A DNA stretch of 64,000 bases, from NCBI GenBank assembly GCA_947179155.2, contig OX359286.1:39942664-40006663 (forward strand), in the 5' to 3' direction. The DNA comes from Hedera helix (lineage: Eukaryota > Streptophyta > Magnoliopsida > Apiales > Araliaceae). The stretch's first letter is position 1; every line of letters begins with the position of its first letter. Below the pieces are notes generated by a model, which did no database searches, was not told where the DNA came from, and saw nothing but the letters and a program-made list of their open reading frames with translations. Shown in pieces: positions 38,457-50,109 of this stretch. The position numbers and the translations under genes were made by a program.

Positions 38457-39005
38457 TTACATTTCTTCTTAATTAATTTCTACTTCCTCCAAAATTCTTA
38501 ATTAAATCTAAATTCAATAATTTAAATTTTATTAACTTCTCTCATTATCTTTTCATTTAAACTTGGATTAATTTAATTATTAATCCCTTAATTGTCATAA
38601 TTAACAACATTTATAATTATCAATTAAACATAACACACATACATATAAAAATGTATATATATAAATATATACATATTTAATTCATATTTATTACATTTCC
38701 ATATAACCTCATTTAAAATATAATTTCTACACTTTCATAATAATTTAGTTGTACAATTTATTGTACCTTTATCTGAAATTCTTTTATTCCTCATAAATTG
38801 TTTTTAAACAATTTATTTACTTTCCAATTATTTTAAATTAACACAATTCGTCATGATCTCTGTACAGATTTAATTTACCAATTAAATCCTTTTACATACC
38901 TTAATTTACATAAAATAATAATTAATTTATACAACCTTGATAATTTTATCAATTAAATTCTCATTTAATATTATTAAGAAAATCCTGAAAATTCGGATCC
39001 TCACA

Positions 39006-41365
39006 AGACTACTATCATCCAAGTTAAAAAAATTATCCGAATTATTCATGGAATAACAGTCAAGATAATACTTTGCCCCAAGTTATTTTCATCAGAATTT
39101 TCAATACTCACCTCCACAACAACAAGAGCAAAAATCTAATTTTGAGAAAATTCTTGATAGGGTTTTAGAGCAAACTGAGACAAGAATGAATAATCAAGAA
39201 ATTTGTACTCCAAATTTTTCATACCCATTAGAACTTTCATATCAGCCACAATCGTATGACATCTCATAACAACAACCTTCACCGCAACAAGAGGAAAAAT
39301 CAAATTTGGAGAAAATTCTTGCAAGCTTTACAGAGAATATCGAGTTGAGTAGTAAACGCAATAAAGAATTAATGCGGGAGTGGAAAATTCGAAGGGGTGA
39401 GATGGAGATTCAAATGAAAGAGGATGAGATTCGAAGGGAACAACTTGCTAATATAGTCAACAGTTGCCTTCGCAACTTTTTACCTAGCAATACAAAGATA
39501 AATCTTAAGGAGAAAGGTAAAGAGATGTGCGAGACAGATACATGAAAAAAAGGCAAGGAGTTACACGAGGCTAAAAGAGTAAATTTAAAAATGTCTCGTT
39601 CGGATGAGGAAGATGATGATAATGTTGAAAAGAAGAGAAGCAAGGTTTGGGAAGAAGAAAATAATGATAAGGATGATCGAGCCTTGAATTTGAATGGTAT
39701 TAAGAAAAATTCGACGATGTCTTCCGTGCAAAAAATTCAGAATTTTAAAGAGTACTATTGGGTTGACTTTGTTAAAGAATATAGTTTGGATGAATTCAAG
39801 TTTAGAGGTGGTTCGTAATTTTGGAAGAATGTCATGGAAATCAAAGAAAAGACAAAGAGCAGACATGAAAAGATAATTTTTGCTATTGAGTCTGATTGAG
39901 AGAAAATGGAGTAATCAAGCTGAGACTTAAAAACAAGCGTTTATTGGGAGGCAACCCAAGTTTTAGTTTTAGTTTTAATTTTTATTTTTACTAGATTTCT
40001 TAGTAGTAAAATTTAATTTTTTTTTTTTTATTTATTTATTTTAATATTTTATATTTGTTTTGTTTCAGGTTTATTCAATTTAGTCCAAACTTAGCTGATG
40101 AGAAGAAAAATGCTACATATTCAAGGGAGTGTTCTATTTTTAAATTTTTTTTATTTTATACATTGAGGACAATGTCTGTTTTAAGTTTGGGGGTGTGGGG
40201 TAAATTCTGAATTTTTTTAATTTTTGAGTATATTCACTGCAAATTCTCACGAGGCACAACTTATCCACTTAAGATAACCTTGGAGTTTAAAGGTTTGTTA
40301 CACGTGTTAAGTGTAACCGTGATACTTATGAAAATTGGTAATTTAGGTTGTGTTTTATTTTTGTGTTTAGTTAATACTTGATCAATAAATTGTTTGAATT
40401 AGGATAAGGCTAGTGATAAGAATTTTATTATTTACTGTTATTTAAGAAAAAATGATGAAGATGCGGAGTTTGTATTTTGACATTTGAGCTGATTTTGAGA
40501 TAGTCACGATTTTTTTGCATTCATGAGTATATACCCTGCTGTTTGATTAGTTGTTATTTAAAAACTTATTAGGTTAGATATTTCTGAGAATTTTCATTGA
40601 AAATTTTTATTTAAACATCGTTTCGTGCTAAGTTTAGGTTTTTATATAAGTTTGAGGGAACATTGGATATTTAAATTTGGGAAAAATAAAAGGAAATATA
40701 TATTATATTAAAATAACTTGACTTAGTCAAAAAATTGTAGTCTTTGTTACTCGAATGAGTAAGCCCTTAGGGATGTCTTTACATCTATTCCCCTAAAGCC
40801 AATTGATTTGGGAGTCATTGGTCGAAAGTTCGTTACATGGATAACACTGAAACGCCTAATAAAATTAGATATTGCACAAGTCAAAAATAAAATATGAGGG
40901 TGAAATGAAGCGTAAAATGCATTCATCTATATACATGCATACAAAGCGACATGGGAAAAAAAAAGAAATAATATATGCACTCGCTTAGGAAAAATAAAAG
41001 TGTTTATATGTTAAATCTGTGTGATCCTGTACTTATATGATTGTCTTGCTAGTCGTTATTGATGTGAAAAATAAAATTTTAAATTTGAAAATGAGTATTT
41101 CTTCAGATGTTTGACTGTATGATTTTATCTAAATCCTGACTAGTTGAAACAGAGGGGCACACACATACTAAAGAATCTTGAGTATTTGTGAAATTAGTGA
41201 TTATGTTAGGATTTTAAATTTTGTATTGTTCTGAGGCTTTTATTGAGTCATGTTAGATAATCTATAAAGGCGTTAATTCAATTCATGTTGGTATATTGCT
41301 CGAGTATTTAGTTTATAGTTTTAATTTTGCTTGAGGGCAAGCAAATGGCTAAGTTTGAGGGTATT
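39006..41365 (+). pseudogene. Gag-like remnant and 3' region of the non-autonomous gypsy
   Basis: A frame at about 39100-39545 has two related units (QQQEQKSNFEKILDRVLEQT and PQQEEKSNLEKILASFTENI) separated by one in-frame TAA near 39268, then Lys/Glu-rich coiled-coil-like sequence. It resembles the C-terminal gag region of Athila/Tat elements. A second acidic frame follows at 39591-39818. The hairpin TTGGGAGGCAACCCAA lies at 39944-39959. From 40000 to 41365 the DNA is non-coding, with AAGTTTGGGGGTGTGG at about 40183. Confidence 0.55.
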
Positions 41366-41802
41366 TAATAAATGGGTTTTATACCTATGTATTGACTATC
41401 TTTTAGCTTAATATTTTGTGAGTTCTTAAGTAGATTATATTAATTTTAAGTATTTTATGTTAGTTTTATGTGTTTTGATATTATTTTGTAGGAATTGGAG
41501 TAAAGGCTTGGTGGATCAAAGTTTGGAGTTGCTATGCTTGCATTTTCAACTTTCCAATTACGCAACAGTCACTTCAGTTCTATTTTGACTTTGATATGAT
41601 TATAATTTGTTAAATCTTAAAACATGAAAATTGTAGATCTACTTCTTAGCTTTTTGAAACATCTTGGATCATCTCAATCAAAGTTTGTATAAGAAAGTTA
41701 TGGCCATTTTAGCAAATGAGGTCAGCGCAAAAAATGATTGAGCGTCGGGGCTCCCAATTCCAGTGTATCTTGAGAGCCGAGGCATTCAAGTTAGTGTGTT
41801 GA
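41366..41802 (+). repeat. Truncated 3' LTR of the non-autonomous gypsy
   Basis: It aligns to the first 430 bp of 33842-35412 and stops after AGTTAGTGTGTT, where the outer element's sequence resumes. About 1.1 kb of the LTR is deleted. Confidence 0.85.
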
Positions 41803-42050
41803 TGAATAAAAGATTTTACGTTTATGAAGGATCACTGTTGCAGTCATTAAATAATGAAAATAATAAAGATACTGATGAAGATAAAGATTTGGATTGCATA
41901 AATGATATGAATGTTGTGGATGTTGATGTTGCAGATGTTACATATGATGTGTATATTACGGATAACAAAGACAATGCAGATAATGTCGATAGTGGCGATT
42001 ACGACAACGATGACAGTGATAAAATTTACAGATTTGAGTAAAGGGAGGAT
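41803..42050 (+). other. Internal remnant of the outer element with acidic open frame
   Basis: An open frame to 42041 encodes an Asp/Asn-rich peptide (DVDVADVTYDVYITDNKDN, GDYDNDDSDKIYRFE). It ends just before the polypurine tract. I recognise no domain. It may be the C-terminal end of a former pol or a family-specific peptide; the 5' part is displaced by the nested gypsy. Confidence 0.4.
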
Positions 42051-43478
42051 TGTTGGGATTCTCCTCGAATCCTATTCGGATATGAAATTGAAGTATTCCA
42101 AAATTCAATTCGAGGGAGGAATTATTTGGATACTTCTCGAATCCAATTCAAAAAGGAATTGTTATTATAGAAATGAAGAATTCTATTTTTAATAGGAGTA
42201 TTATTATGAGAATGAGTCTTATTTTTGGTAGGAGCATTATTTTGAAAGTGTCCTATTTTGAATAGGAAGAGAAAAATTTTAGGTACTCTATAAATAATTA
42301 AATAGAGTATTATGTTTAGTTGTTGGAATGTAGCAAAACAAAAAATCATATAACATCCTACGAGTTGAGAGAAGGTGTGAGAGGGTTTTTGGTTTGTGTG
42401 AGGGGGAGGGTTTTTGCAACTTTTATATTTTGTGCAAAAAAAGTTATATCGTGGGAGGGAAGGTTTTATAACTTGTAGTTCATGCAAAAAGTTGTGCCGT
42501 GGAGATTATCATATTGTATAATCTCAAGTTTTAGGGCGTAAAACTTAAGAGGATTATTGTAAGCCCATTATTTTGATATAGTGGAGATTCGGAGTTTGAC
42601 CCGTTATTTTTTCTTTTTAAGGATTTTTCACGTGAAATCTTGTGTTGTTTATCTCTCTTTATATTATTGTTGTTCGGAATATTCGGTCTATATATGTTCA
42701 TCTAAAACTATATCTTGACCCAAAATGTTAACATATTAGGTCTATGGTCCATTAGAGTATATATGTACTCAATTTTTCTCATTATGTTTCGATAATCTCT
42801 CCCCTTAACGCGTGATTTCTCTATCCACTTCGACACCAAACTCCCCCTTGAACTTTAACCATACTCTTTTGAACATTAACTCATTACTTCTTCTAGTTGA
42901 TAAGCTACCATTTGTATTATCTCTTTCGTTTGATCCACCAAGAGCCTCTGTCAAGCCCATCAAGTCTCTTTAAGTCTCTATCTAATGAGCTTATCTCTCG
43001 ATATCTCTTATTTGATCTACCAAGAGCCTTGGATCTTCTGCCAAGCTCATTAAGTCTTTTTATATAATTAGATTATCTTTCAATATCTCTTGTTTGATCC
43101 ACCAAGAGCCTCTCCGAGAAAAGTCAACCACTTGCTCAAAGAGTACATAATTCACCAAGCATCCATAACTCATTGAGCCTAGCCTGTCATGTCTCTCCCT
43201 AATGACAAGCCCACACTCTTCTATGTCGCTTGTTAAAAGTGTGGAGTCCAATACCATATCCATGACCTAAGCTCATGATCCTGATACCAGTTGTTAAGAA
43301 TATCGGTCTATATATGCTCATCTGAAGCCACATATTGACCTGAAAGGTTAGCCTATTAGGTCTATAGTCCATTAGAGCATATATGTTCTCAATTTCTTCC
43401 CTTATATTTTGATCTAAGACTTTATTATCATGCAGTACTTCAACAATTGTTTGGTTTCCGATAACTTAATTCCCAATA
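42051..43478 (+). repeat. 3' LTR of the outer element, carrying a TRIM
   Basis: It starts TGTTGGGATTCTCC after AAAGGGAGGA. It is interrupted at 42671-43445 and resumes ATTGTTTGGTTTCCG to CCCAATA, matching 33697-33728. Confidence 0.85.
42671..43445 (-). mobile_element. TRIM (terminal-repeat retrotransposon in miniature)
   Basis: 775 bp with ATTGT duplications at 42666-42670 and 43446-43450. LTRs are at 42671-42835 and 43292-43445 (TGTTCGG...TTCGACA and TGTTAAG...TTCAACA), about 80% alike. Read on minus, a primer site ACTGGTATCAGGATC lies just inside the right LTR and a polypurine tract CAAGGGGGAGTTTGG just inside the left one. The interior has three units of TTTGATCYACCAAGAGCCT at about 42939, 43010 and 43093. 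A 67-codon minus frame (43060-43263) starts next to the primer site, and I assign it no function. Confidence 0.88.
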
Positions 43479-44837
43479 GATTTAATGTACATGGTGTTGA
43501 ATTCAAAACTGAAATTCATAAGCAAATTCTTTGAAACTGTGATTCCTATGTAAGGGTAGGGAATTGGGGGATAATTGAGATTACATTTGTGGGAGACGTC
43601 TAGTTAGGATACAAGATTTTTTTTCTTTCTAATCAAGCACCTAAACATGCACGCTGGACCATTTCTAATGCCTTAAATGGAGCCTCCAGCATCTCTAGTC
43701 ACTTCTGCTCAATTTTCTCGTTATTCCTTTTACTAGAACAACATATGCAAAGGATAAATAATGCAGTATTCACTCTTTCCAAGACATTCATATTGTCAAG
43801 TTGTTCTTCACACACTAGTTTCTCCTTACTTATGAACTTTGAAAACCAGTGCCCTTTTATTAGAGATACACTCAAACAGCTTCAAAATTTGCATAAATAA
43901 TAGTAAAAAAAGGGACTTGAAGATAGAAATACCCATCTCACACTAACTTCTTTAGTACTCTAATGACTACATACAGAGAGAGTGAGAGGTGGTTATATAG
44001 ATCTAAGATTGGTGTGTCCACAATTATCTTACCCCGCTTCTTTTAAAGCTGCAATTAAACTTTTGGCATCCTTTATTTTCACTGTGAAGAAGTCAATTTG
44101 GTGATGCTACTAAAATCTTCCTTTTTTCTTCCTAAAGAGGATTTAACATTTCTAACATGTTCCTTAAATTGGGACATGACATCCCTTGTAGTGCCACAAA
44201 TATATAATTTTCGAATAGATACATCCAATAACTCATCAAATCATATTTTCATGGTGATGGTGGGCGGAACTTCTTAAGTCCACAGCTAATGGAGAAGATC
44301 GTTCATTAGAAATGTATAACTCTTCTAGTCCAGATAGACCATTGCATATAGTTATAGTTTCTGCTTCAGGTGATGCTTCCCATATTTTGAGCTTGCTTAG
44401 CTCTTGCTCAATTTTAACATTGATGATGTGATCTTGTAGGAAAACTAATGGATCAAATAGGTTGGAGAGGGTTTCATTTACAGCACTGGACCATTATTGA
44501 GTTTTAGCAAATAACTCAATTTTTTTTATTGTAAACTACAAGCTCTACTATTTGCACATAATCAAATAAGCAATAGAGATTTTCTTCATCTTTCATTAAC
44601 ATTTAATCCACAAACTTAGTCCAAATTTTAACTGATGCAACACACTGAATACGTGTATAAAAGTGCATAGGGTCTCAAGTAATGTCAAAACTAGTAAACA
44701 ATTAAGAATTAGACTAACAATCAGTATTTATTTCACACAAGTGATTAACTAATTCACCAAGTTATTTTTCATTGGCCAAAAGTTTAACCACTGAAATCAA
44801 AACATTGCTCAAGTGACTCCAAATGCATGCTAAAAAA
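43479..44837. other. Unassigned region
   Basis: No intact gene, terminal repeat or recognisable domain. It may include the lost 3' end of the minus-strand gypsy to the right. Confidence 0.4.
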
Positions 44838-45193
44838 ATGTTAAGTTTTTTTTTTTTGTAATGCAAAAGCTATAATGAATAATGCAAAAACCACCCCCAA
44901 ACTTAGATACGACAATGTCCTCATGGAGTAAATAAAAAAAGAATTAAAGGAATGACTCTCCTGAATAGAGCAATCGTCGTGAGTGACCTCTTTGTCATTC
45001 AAGTGTGGAGATAGGTAAATCGAATAAAATTGAGGCTCTAGAAAATAAAGTGGATCGGCATTCGGGTTGGATGGCATTAATATGAATAACCTGGCACAAA
45101 ACGAGGGAAACACATTATAACAACTAAATAACCCAATACTAAGATAATTACTAAAAACTAAAACTAACTAATGTGACATCGAATTAAATAAAC

Positions 45194-45209
45194 TTGGGTT
45201 GCCTCCCAA
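45194..45209 (-). promoter_or_regulatory. Conserved gypsy hairpin TTGGGAGGCAACCCAA
   Basis: A 5-bp perfect stem with a six-base loop. The same 16 bases plus flanks occur at 39944-39959 in the plus-strand gypsy, at the same place downstream of coding sequence. Confidence 0.6.
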
Positions 45210-45519
45210 TAAGTGTTTGTTTTATGGTCTTCAGCCTGACTACTCCCTTTTCTCATTCCGGGTCGGCAAGATTAACGGAGGTTCTTTGACGAGCAATGTC
45301 ACCACCCCAGTAATGCTTAAGACGTTGACCATTCACTTTGAAATTTCTCTTCGTGTTAGGCTACTCCACCTCAATTGCTACATGTGGAAATACTGTGGTA
45401 ATGATGAATGGACCAGACCACCTTGATTTTAGTTTACCTGGGAACAACTTTAATCTGGAGTTGAAAAAGAGTACAGCTTGACATGGTTCGAACCTCCGCT
45501 CAATGATTCGTTTGTCATG

Positions 45520-47916
45520 TCACCGCTTGGTCTTTTCTTTATACAACTTGGCATTCTCATATGCTTGAAGATGAAATTCATCCATTTCATTAAGCTGCAG
45601 GAGACGTTTCTCACCAGCCGCATACAAGTCAAAATTCATCTTCCGAATAGCCCAATATGCACTATGCTCCAATTCGACTGGCAAATGACAAGCTTTCCCG
45701 AACACCAGCTTGTACGGGGACATTCCAATCGGTGTTTTATAAGTAGTTCGATAAGCCTGTAAAGCATCGTCAAGCTTTTTCGACTAATCTTTCCTATTTG
45801 GATTAACAATCTTCTCCAGAATACGCTTCACCTCTCTATTTGAAATTTCTGCTTGGCCACTTGTCTGGAGGTGATAAGTTGTGGCAATCTTATGAGTAAC
45901 TCTATACTTAGCGAGAAGGGCTGCAAACTTCTTATTACAAAAGTGAGTGCCTTCATCACTGATGATCGCATTTGGCATGCCAAACCTGGTGAAGATATTC
46001 TTTCGTAGAAAATTTAACACCACTTTAGAATCGTTGGTTGGCAACGCAGCTGCTTCAACCCATTTTGAGACATAGTCAACCGCAACTAGAATATACAGAT
46101 TATTGTATGAGGACGGGATTGGGCCCATGAAGTCAATACCCCAAATGTCAAAAATCTCAACCTCCAAAACGCTGCTCAAGGGCATCTCATTTCTCTTGGA
46201 AATGTTGCCAACCTTTTGACATCTATCGCACCTGGACATAAAAGCATAGGCATCTTTGAAGAGAGTGGGCCAATAGAATGCGAATTGAAGAACTTTTATT
46301 GTTGTTCTCTCTCCCCCATAATTTCCTCCATAGCCGGATGAGTGGCATTGGTGAATTATACCTTCAATGTCCTCAGTGGGTACACATCTTCTTAACATAT
46401 GATCTGCACACTGCTTGAACAAGAATGATTCATCCCACAAGTAATTCTTCACGTCATGTAAGAACTTTTTTCTCTGTTAGTAGTTCAACTCATGAGGAAG
46501 CACTTGACTCACAATATAATTCACCAAATCCGCATACCACGGTGTTTTCGTTGTGATTAAAAATAGTTATTCATCTGGGAATGATTCATTAATTAGTGTA
46601 CCAGCTCTTTTTTGCTGTTCAGGATTCCCAAGTCTTAAGAGATGGTCCGCCACTTGATTTTCGGTCCCTTTTTTATCCTTAATTTCAAGATCAAACTCCT
46701 GCAGTAGAAGGATCCCATCGAATCAAGCGTGGCTTGGCGTCCTTCTTTGAGATTAAGTATTTGATGGCGGAGTGATCCGTGAACACAATCACCTTTGTGC
46801 CAATGAGGTAGGAACGAAACTTGTCAAAAGCGTATACAACTGCTAGTAACTCTTTCTTGGTGGTTGTATAGTTAAGTTGTGCATCAGTCAATGTTTTGCT
46901 AGCATAATATATGACATAAAAAAATTTCTCTTTACGTTGGCCTAAGACCGTGCCAATTGCAAAGTCACTAGCATCGTACATTAGCTCAAATGAAAGATCC
47001 CAATTTGGTGTAGTTATCACGGGGGCAGTAATCAGCTTTTCTTTCAATACTTCAAAGGCCTCTAAGCATGCCTTATCTTTGAGAAATCTTTGATAAAACG
47101 CTTGTAGAAACTTGCATGTCCCAAAAAAATTTGAATCCCCTTCACTAATGTTGGAGGTGGAAGCTTTTCTATAGTCTCTATTTTCGCCTTGTCCACCTCT
47201 ATTCCATTAGTCGACACCCTATGCCCCAAGATTATACCTTCACGAACCATGAAGTGACATTTTTCCCAATTTAACACCATATTAGTTTCCACGCATCTTT
47301 TTAGCACAAGTATTAGATTCTCTAAGCACAAATCGAAACTATCCCCGAATACTGAAAAGTCGTCTATGAATACTTCATGGTTTTGCTCGACCATGTCTGA
47401 GAATATTGCAATCATGCATCGCTGAAACGTTGTTGGAGCGTTGCATAGTCCAAAAGACATCCTTCGGAAAGTAAATGTTCCATATGGGCACGTGAAGGTG
47501 GTCATTTCTTAATCTTCAGGGGATATTACAATCTGATTGTAGCCCGAATATCTGTCTAAGAGACAATAAAAATCATGGTCCGCCAATCTGTCTAGCATCT
47601 GGTCAATGAATGGAAGAGGGAAGTGATCTTTGCGAGTTGACTTGTTAAGTTTGTAATAATCCATGCAAACTCGTCATCCAGTTACTGTCCGAGTAGGGAT
47701 CAACTCATTATTTGCATTGGCCACTACCGTCATGCCTCCTTTCTTTGGAACACATTGGACTGGACTTACCCACGAACTGTCTGAAATTGGGTAGATAATT
47801 CCAGCATCCAACCACTTGATGATCTCCTTTTTAACAACTTCCTTCATGATCGGATTCAGTTGGCGTTGTTGCTCAATCACAGGCGTCGCATTATCTTCAA
47901 GCAGGATCTTATGCAT
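45520..47916 (-). pseudogene. Gypsy pol pseudogene (RT, RNase H, integrase)
   Basis: The element's reverse transcriptase-integrase polyprotein. It starts with MHKILLEDNATPVIEQQR and the RT entry motif SSWVSPVQCVPKKGG. An in-frame TGA (47674-47676) replaces the expected Trp after RTVTG. A TAA at 47509-47511 replaces the expected Gln before the TTFTCPYGTF motif. The RT core FIDDFSVFG and LGHRVSTNGIEVD follow. The frame shifts near 47050; RNase H (YDASDFAIGTVLGQR, TDHSAIKYL) is in another frame to 46691. The frame then returns for integrase: HHCC zinc motif (HQCH...CDRCQKVG), GIDFMGP, DEGTHF and GQAEISNRE for the D, D, E residues. A tail MSPYKLVFGKACHLPVELEH follows at 45723. Disabled beyond doubt. 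Confidence 0.92.
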
Positions 47917-48114
47917 GCAAAACGAAGGACTGGTCCCTTTTATATCAGCAATAGTCCATCCTAACGCCGTTTTGTATTTTCAGAGGACTCGCAAGAGTTT
48001 GTTTTCTTGAGATTCGTCTAGTGAAGCAAAGACAATAATTGGAACCTAGCGATAGTGAAACTTCTGCGCCAAATCATTCCATGTAATGATGGAACCTGGC
48101 GATAGTGAATGAAG

Positions 48115-48408
48115 TCAGCTCTTTGCTTTGTCACGGAGTGTGAACGGAAATAACCTGAGTCGAATTGCATCCTCCGTAACACCATTATACTTGAAGGTCT
48201 CACAAATCTCCAAAAAGCTAACTAAGTGATCATTTGGGTTATCGTTCGATAAACCCCCAAACTGCACAGAGTTCTGAATCATTTGGATTGTACCAAGCTT
48301 GATCTCAAAGGTATTAGCCTGAATTGCGGGCCTTTGAATGCTTGATTGGATCTCTGTGACTCGTGGCATCGCATAGTCCCTCAAAGATTTCTGTTCTTCA
48401 GCCTCCAA
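48115..48408 (-). pseudogene. Gypsy gag fragment
   Basis: 97 residues with the Athila/Tat-type gag core (QFGGLSNDNPNDHLVSFLEI, AIRLRLFPFTLRDKAKS). It stops just after the core. The rest of gag, any zinc knuckle and the protease are absent. The gap to RT contains two near-identical 18-mers (GGAACCTAGCGATAGTGA at about 48040-48057, GGAACCTGGCGATAGTGA at about 48090-48107). Confidence 0.85.
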
Positions 48409-48800
48409 GTTGTCTTGTTTCTATTCTGTTTCTTGGCAAACTCTCTTCAAGGCTTAGAACCTCCTCTCAATATTGTCTACGTATGGAATTGGTTCTTGTC
48501 CCTTCGATCTCGTGTTCATACATAAATTCTGTATCCCCAAATCTTAAGATTCCAGGAAAGCGTATTCGCTTGCGGATTCTTAAATGTGGTTACTACGGAA
48601 TTTATGAATGATGATCAAACTTTAAATTACGGAAAAACATAATTTTACGTTAGCGGAATTTTTAGCTATGACCAATGACTTGCAACTGCTGACACTTCTG
48701 GATGAAGACCTGCAAAAGCAAATAATACCGAAAATTAGAAACGTTTAAATTAAAATCGAATTGATTGTAACTAATATTGAAATAATTATTAAAAATATTT

Positions 48801-48824
48801 TCCCAACAACGGTGCTAAAAACTT
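48801..48824 (-). promoter_or_regulatory. Degraded primer binding site of the minus gypsy
   Basis: On minus, AGTTTT then TAGCACCGTTGTTGGGAAA follows the LTR end TGACAACA. It differs from the Athila/Tat consensus mainly by G-to-A and C-to-T changes. Confidence 0.6.
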
Positions 48825-50109
48825 GTTGTCAGATTTATGTATAGACAAATTCACGCAAGTATACATGACCAATAAGTAATATAATAGTAAGTGAAGTATC
48901 GCTCCCACGAGGAATTATTATTAATAATAGTCAAGTACTAATTTTATATCAACTCAATTTTATTTAAACAAAAGATTCAAAATTATGAAATTAAATTAAA
49001 ATAAGCAAACTATTAAAAAAGAATGAATATCAGATTTAAAAGTTAAGACTACAACTTCCCTCAATGTTTCGCATAAATATTTTCACTCTCTTGACAACTA
49101 TTTAATAAATATAATCCATTAAGTGGAAATTTATAAATATTTGTTAAACTTTTTTCCAACAGTTTGACAAAAATATCTATTCCAATTAATCTACTATATT
49201 CCTATGTAAAATAATTAAGAATAGATTCATTAAGCTTGAATTCCCAAAATACTTACATGCAACGTATAAATATATTCATATTTTATACATAATACATGTT
49301 ATCATATTTAGATCAAATCCTAGATTTCATCTTTCAAATCCATCTAGGAAATTAAATAATTGCATGGCCAAACAATTATAACATATAAGCATAAAATATG
49401 ATAAATGAATCATAAAGATTAATAATTGGAACAAGAGAGAATTAATTTATACTAAATATCGGGTTCCATTGTAGTCTTAAAATAAAATTAGTTCATAAGT
49501 AGATAAAAAGAACTCCACAAATTAAACAACATCTTAGCATAGCAAAAATTAAAGATAAAAGAATAAAGGATAAAATATGTGTAGCATTTCTTCAATCTCT
49601 GATCCTTGAACCCTTGATGTCGCTTCCTTTGCTTCAATGCTTCAATGTATCTCTAAGTTATTGTGTTCTTTGCTCTCCCTTTATCATGTATTTATAAGCC
49701 TCTAATTTATCCAAACCCTAATAGAATTTTTTTTCAAACCCTAATAGGATTTATTATTAATTTAATGATTTATTTGTGAAACCTGACAAGGACAACTCAG
49801 CATTGCTTTTGATCCAAACTGCTGCCAAAAACGACGTCGTAGTGCAAAAGAAGAAAAACTGTTGTCAGCTCGTCCACGCATTGCGCGGACTGTTACTAAT
49901 TCTGGCCTACCGCGCATTGCGCAGTCAACTTCAAATCCTTCTTCCGCGTCCCTTGAAACGACACTGTTCCACGCCTGCTTCATCCATGACCGCGCCATGC
50001 GCGAACGTCAGCTACTTCTGATCCAAACAGCGTCGCATGATCTCCGTGCTTTTGCCCCCACCATGCCATGCGCGCGCTGATCCACTTGCACAAATTACGA
50101 TTTTGCCAC
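48825..50109 (-). repeat. 5' LTR of the minus gypsy, interrupted
   Basis: On minus, the visible part begins GTGGCAAAATCGTAA. That matches positions 62858-62872 of the gypsy LTR at 62503, about 355 bp into that LTR, so roughly the first 355 bp lie beyond the insertion. A TATAAATA on minus is at 49689-49696. GC-palindrome words at 49874-50003 lie upstream of it, in U3. Confidence 0.8.

Larger units (their letters stand above)
35634..39005 (-). mobile_element. Solo LTR, chromovirus-like (3.37 kb), with perfect target duplication
   Basis: It runs from TGTAACGACCCCAAAATTCG to ATTCGGATCCTCACA and is flanked on both sides by AGACT (35629-35633 and 39006-39010). It interrupts the gag region of the gypsy element. 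Sense is taken as minus. Inside are the hairpin GAGCACAACGGCTC (36226-36239), three 60-bp tandem repeats (36928-37116), a GC-palindrome module (37130-37292) and three AT-rich hairpins (38232-38456). No coding region or primer site is present, so internal DNA was lost by LTR-LTR recombination. Confidence 0.9.
33842..41802 (+). mobile_element. Non-autonomous gypsy element (Athila/Tat-like, no pol)
   Basis: The 5' LTR is 33842-35412 and the 3' LTR is cut short at 41366-41802. The primer-site region AGTTTTTGATACTGTTGCCGG at about 35413-35433 is a decayed form of the TGGCGCCGTTGCCGGGGA site typical of Athila/Tat elements. The polypurine tract AAGTTTGAGGGTATT lies at 41351-41365. About 2.6 kb of internal DNA remains once the solo LTR is removed. 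It has gag-like fragments but no protease, polymerase or integrase. It sits inside the outer element between 33841 and 41803. Confidence 0.8.
33041..43478 (+). mobile_element. Short non-autonomous LTR element, split by a nested gypsy
   Basis: Its LTRs are at 33041-33728 and 42051-43478 (the latter carrying a TRIM). Its own internal sequence is only 33729-33841 plus 41803-42050, about 360 bp. A degraded primer-site-like GATATCAAGAG follows the left LTR, and AAAGGGAGGA before 42051 is a good polypurine tract. No gag or pol remains. The LTRs are clearly diverged, so this is the oldest layer of the nest. It could be a TRIM-like family member or a copia element with a large internal deletion. Confidence 0.75.
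44838..50109 (-). mobile_element. Athila/Tat-like gypsy retrotransposon, decayed, minus strand
   Basis: In element order: 5' LTR (50109 down to 48825), primer site, gag fragment, reverse transcriptase, RNase H, integrase, the hairpin TTGGGAGGCAACCCAA (45194-45209) and a TAAGTTTGGGGGTGG polypurine-like tract (44891-44905). The 5' LTR lost continuity when the next LTR inserted at 50110. No 3' LTR was found on the left, so that end is truncated or unrecognisable. The gag C-terminus and protease are missing between gag and RT. Confidence 0.85.

Noticed and set aside
43060..43263. Small gene in the TRIM
   Set aside because: Starts next to the primer site and spans the internal repeats; TRIM elements normally have no coding capacity and no domain is recognised.
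44841..45113. 90-codon minus frame ending in a hydrophobic stretch, possible envelope-like fragment
   Set aside because: Overlaps the polypurine-tract region of the gypsy and shows no recognisable envelope features.
49762..50080. Several 70-80 codon frames
   Set aside because: Same cause: GC-rich palindrome module inside a gypsy LTR.
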